Below, piece by piece: positions 14,456 to 16,712 of a stretch of 16,712 nt of DNA. Under the pieces are notes generated by a model. The model worked only from the letters and a program-made list of their open reading frames with translations, had not been told where the DNA came from and searched no databases. The stretch is from UBA4582 sp038106185. Lineage in GTDB: Bacteria > Pseudomonadota > Gammaproteobacteria > Pseudomonadales > Azotimanducaceae. The DNA lies in contig JAYODE010000055.1 in NCBI GenBank assembly GCA_038106185.1, positions 1 to 16,712 on the forward strand, in the 5' to 3' direction. A program made the translations under genes and the position numbers. Positions within the stretch are counted from its first letter, which is position 1, and the number at the start of each line of letters is the position of its first letter.

Positions 14456-16650
14456 GCGCTATGAATATGTCTCGCAGGCAGTTTCTGAAAACCACGGGTA
14501 TTCTCGGTGGCGGATTGGTCATTGGCTTTTCAATAACCGGATGCTCCTCTAACGAACTACCGATTAGGCTGGCGCCACAAGGCTTTGTGCCCAACGCTTT
14601 TCTGCAAATCACGCCTGACAATGGCATTCGTTTCTATTGTCCTCGTGACGAGATGGGTCAGGGTGTGACGACTGGCTTGGGAACACTGATCGGCGAAGAG
14701 CTGGATGTACACCCAAAGAACATGGAGATTTTGTTCGCAGGCGTTCACAGTGACTATAAGAATCCTGATTTTGGCGTTCAGGGCACTGGCGGCAGCAGCT
14801 CGCTCAAGGCGCACTATCTGCAACTGCGCCAGGTTGGCGCAAACACGCGTGGCCTGTTAGTCGCGGCAGCCGCCCAGGATCTGGGTGTTGCGGCAAGCGC
14901 CATCACCACTCACGACGGCCACATTGTCGTGGCGGGTAAGCGATATCCTTACGGCCAGTTTGTGCAAACTGCGGCGACTCTCGAGGCACCAACTGAAGCA
15001 CCCTTGAAGTCGAACGCAGAATTTCGCTATATCGGTCAAGCGTTCGCGCGTGTTGATGCCGCTGCCAAGTCAACGGGCACCGCCGAATTTGGTATCGACA
15101 TAGATATTCCCAACATGCACCATGCTGTCGTCCGGCGCTCGCCCGTGGCTGGCGCCAAGCTCAAGTCAGTCGATAAGACAGCCGCACTTAGCATGCCGGG
15201 CGTCACCGATGTCATTGAAATTTCCAGTGGCGTCGCAGTCGTCGCCGAAAAATACTGGCAGGCAAAGACCGCAGCAGCAAAACTCGCGCCTGTTTGGGCA
15301 GAGGTCGCCTTAAGTCAAGTCAACAGCAGCGATATACGCGCTGATTATCACCGAGCGATGCAACAGGACGAAGGTGTAGTGGATACGGACGAGGGCGATA
15401 TCGAGGCCGGCCTTGCGACCGCAGACCACATAGTTGAAGCCGAATACTGGGCACCCTTTCTTGCTCACGCCCCCCTTGAACCCATGAACGCCGTCGTTCG
15501 AATCGAGAACGGTGAGGCGGATGTTTGGTCTGGTACCCAAGGCATTGTTGCCGCACAGGGACTTGTGTCGCGCTTTTCTGGCATTCCGCTGGAGAAGGTT
15601 CGCGCGCACAACACCTACCTGGGCGGTGCCTTTGGACGCCGAGGCACCTTGACTCATGTCATCGAGACCACGGAAGTGGCGGTTGCCAGCAACAAACCTA
15701 TTCATCTGCTCTGGTCACGGGAAGACGACATTCAAAACGGCGTTTACCGTCCTGCGTCCCTGATGAAGATCAAAGCCGGGGTTAAAAACGATGGCAGCAT
15801 CACCGCGTGGCAGGCAAAACGCGTGGGCGGCAATATCACACCAAAGACCCTGCAGAATATGATGCCGGCTCTGTTTCCAGGACTCAATGATGGGACCATC
15901 GATTTCATGGTGGGTTTGTCACGGGATGTTTTTGCCGGTTGGATGGTAGATCACGCCAGTGTCGAGGGGTTATACGAAGACTATGACACCGACAATAAGA
16001 CAGTGAATCATGTCACGGTAGAACACGATATACCGCTGACGTTTTGGCGTTCAGTAGGGCATTCCTATACCTCTTTCGCTAAAGAAGGCATCACCGATGA
16101 GTTAGCTGAAAAAGCCGGCATGGATCCCGTCGCTTTTCGACTCAGAAACACTCAGGGTAATCCTCGGCTTAATAATGTGATCCGAGTCGCGCAGCAGCAC
16201 ATGCTGGCGATGCAACCTGCGGAAGGTCGGTTTCTCGGTTTTGCCGCCCACCACTCCTTCGCCACCGACGTGGCCGAGATTGCCGAAGTATCTGTAGTCG
16301 GCAAGACCATCCGAGTACACAAAGTGACCTGCATCGTTGATTGCGGTATTGCGGTCAATCCAGATATTGTTCGTGCGCAGATGGAAGGCTCAGTGATGTT
16401 TGGGCTGACAGCGGCGCTGTATGGTGATTTGGAGTTGGCGCAAGGGGCGTTTCAACAGAGCAACTTTCATGACTACCCCATCCTTAAAATGCGTGAAGCA
16501 CCACAGGTTGAGGTTATTATCATCGATAGCGGAACTGCGCCCACCGGCGTCGGCGAACCCGGCCTGCCGCCTATCGCACCTGCCGTAGCCAGCGCCGTCT
16601 ACCAAGCCACAGGCCAAAGGCTGCGATCCCTACCCCTGAAAATAGCCTGA
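14452..16650 (+). CDS. iorB: Isoquinoline 1-oxidoreductase-type molybdopterin-binding subunit (beta) with Tat lipoprotein signal
   Basis: This 732-residue catalytic subunit belongs to the xanthine dehydrogenase family; IorB enzymes carry molybdopterin cytosine dinucleotide and hydroxylate substrates with water. Start ATG 14452 overlaps iorA by four bases; an open frame upstream to 14230 runs inside iorA and is not used. Residues 7-13 (SRRQFLK) are a twin-arginine motif, followed by a hydrophobic stretch and lipobox ITGC with Cys31. Cofactor and catalytic segments are DEMGQGVTTG (66-75), APLEPMNA (340-347), GGAFGRRG (391-398), RSVGHS (533-538) and GVGEPGLPPIAPA (699-711) with catalytic Glu702. 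There is no FAD subunit gene, fitting the two-subunit, cytochrome-linked type. A cytochrome c gene often accompanies such pairs, but none lies before the window ends 62 nt later. Confidence 0.95.
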   Translation: MSAMNMSRRQFLKTTGILGGGLVIGFSITGCSSNELPIRLAPQGFVPNAFLQITPDNGIRFYCPRDEMGQGVTTGLGTLIGEELDVHPKNMEILFAGVHSDYKNPDFGVQGTGGSSSLKAHYLQLRQVGANTRGLLVAAAAQDLGVAASAITTHDGHIVVAGKRYPYGQFVQTAATLEAPTEAPLKSNAEFRYIGQAFARVDAAAKSTGTAEFGIDIDIPNMHHAVVRRSPVAGAKLKSVDKTAALSMPGVTDVIEISSGVAVVAEKYWQAKTAAAKLAPVWAEVALSQVNSSDIRADYHRAMQQDEGVVDTDEGDIEAGLATADHIVEAEYWAPFLAHAPLEPMNAVVRIENGEADVWSGTQGIVAAQGLVSRFSGIPLEKVRAHNTYLGGAFGRRGTLTHVIETTEVAVASNKPIHLLWSREDDIQNGVYRPASLMKIKAGVKNDGSITAWQAKRVGGNITPKTLQNMMPALFPGLNDGTIDFMVGLSRDVFAGWMVDHASVEGLYEDYDTDNKTVNHVTVEHDIPLTFWRSVGHSYTSFAKEGITDELAEKAGMDPVAFRLRNTQGNPRLNNVIRVAQQHMLAMQPAEGRFLGFAAHHSFATDVAEIAEVSVVGKTIRVHKVTCIVDCGIAVNPDIVRAQMEGSVMFGLTAALYGDLELAQGAFQQSNFHDYPILKMREAPQVEVIIIDSGTAPTGVGEPGLPPIAPAVASAVYQATGQRLRSLPLKIA

Positions 16651-16657
16651 AACCCAG

Positions 16658-16712
16658 CTTTGGGGTCGGAGTAAAGTGCCGGGGCGGCCGAATCTTTGGG
16701 GTCGGAGTAAAG
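16658..16712. repeat. Two direct copies of a 19-nt GGGGTCGGAGTAAAG element
   Basis: CTTTGGGGTCGGAGTAAAG occurs at 16658-16676 and again at 16694-16712, separated by a 17-nt G+C-rich spacer containing an imperfect palindrome (CGGGGCGGCCG). The second copy ends at the window edge, so the array may continue. From memory, elements with a GGGGTC(A/G)GAGTAAA core commonly flank REP-associated tyrosine transposase genes in proteobacteria. That link is recall and inference, not shown here. Confidence 0.8.

Overview
The window looks like a draft or metagenome-assembled contig of a free-living gammaproteobacterium, probably marine. This rests on a DusC-type tRNA-dihydrouridine synthase with its RVKQWLSYLR segment, dense intergenic-poor coding, moderate G+C judged by eye, and a mix of periplasmic hydrolases, an isoquinoline-oxidoreductase-type molybdoenzyme and a phytanoyl-CoA dioxygenase-family enzyme. 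Species cannot be assigned from the sequence alone. Two runs of N (100 nt at 5904-6003 and 10 nt at 7632-7641) mark scaffold joins. I see no tRNA, rRNA, CRISPR array, integrase or transposase gene.

Left part (1-6500): a winged-helix class I methyltransferase, cut by the left edge, is on the minus strand. It is divergent from a lipoprotein cyclophilin (plus). That gene runs tail-to-tail, 2 nt apart, into pmbA, which is translationally coupled (TGATG) behind tldD on the minus strand. Together these encode the two halves of a TldD/TldE-type metalloprotease. A YihX-like HAD phosphatase and an unrecognised 205-residue protein follow on the plus strand. A convergent intergenic region comes next, with degenerate 13-14 bp tandem repeats interrupted by the 100-N gap, and then a two-CBS-domain protein on the minus strand.

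Middle part (6500-10640): four plus-strand genes encode a PhyH-family Fe(II)/2-oxoglutarate dioxygenase, DusC, an amidohydrolase-2 family TIM-barrel hydrolase and a classical short-chain dehydrogenase. The last two lie 82 nt apart and may form a small catabolic unit. Their substrates cannot be read from the sequence.

Right part (10640-16712): two minus-strand genes encode membrane-anchored hydrolases that should face the periplasm: a PM20D1/carboxypeptidase-S-like M20 metallopeptidase and a beta-lactamase-fold serine hydrolase. A 497-nt divergent intergenic region follows. It carries a nine-unit 16-bp tandem repeat and a 14-bp duplication. It leads into an iorA-iorB pair: a [2Fe-2S] subunit whose gene overlaps by ATGA a molybdopterin subunit with a Tat lipoprotein signal. 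The last 55 bases hold two copies of a 19-nt element containing GGGGTCGGAGTAAAG. From memory it resembles repeats that flank REP-associated tyrosine transposases, so a mobile element may begin just outside.

Most of the window is ordinary chromosome. I do not see a convincing undescribed defence or biosynthetic system. The points most worth a second look are the 16-bp repeat array, the end-of-window repeat, the repeat-embedded gap, the coupled tldD-pmbA pair, and the exported molybdoenzyme with no electron-acceptor gene in view.
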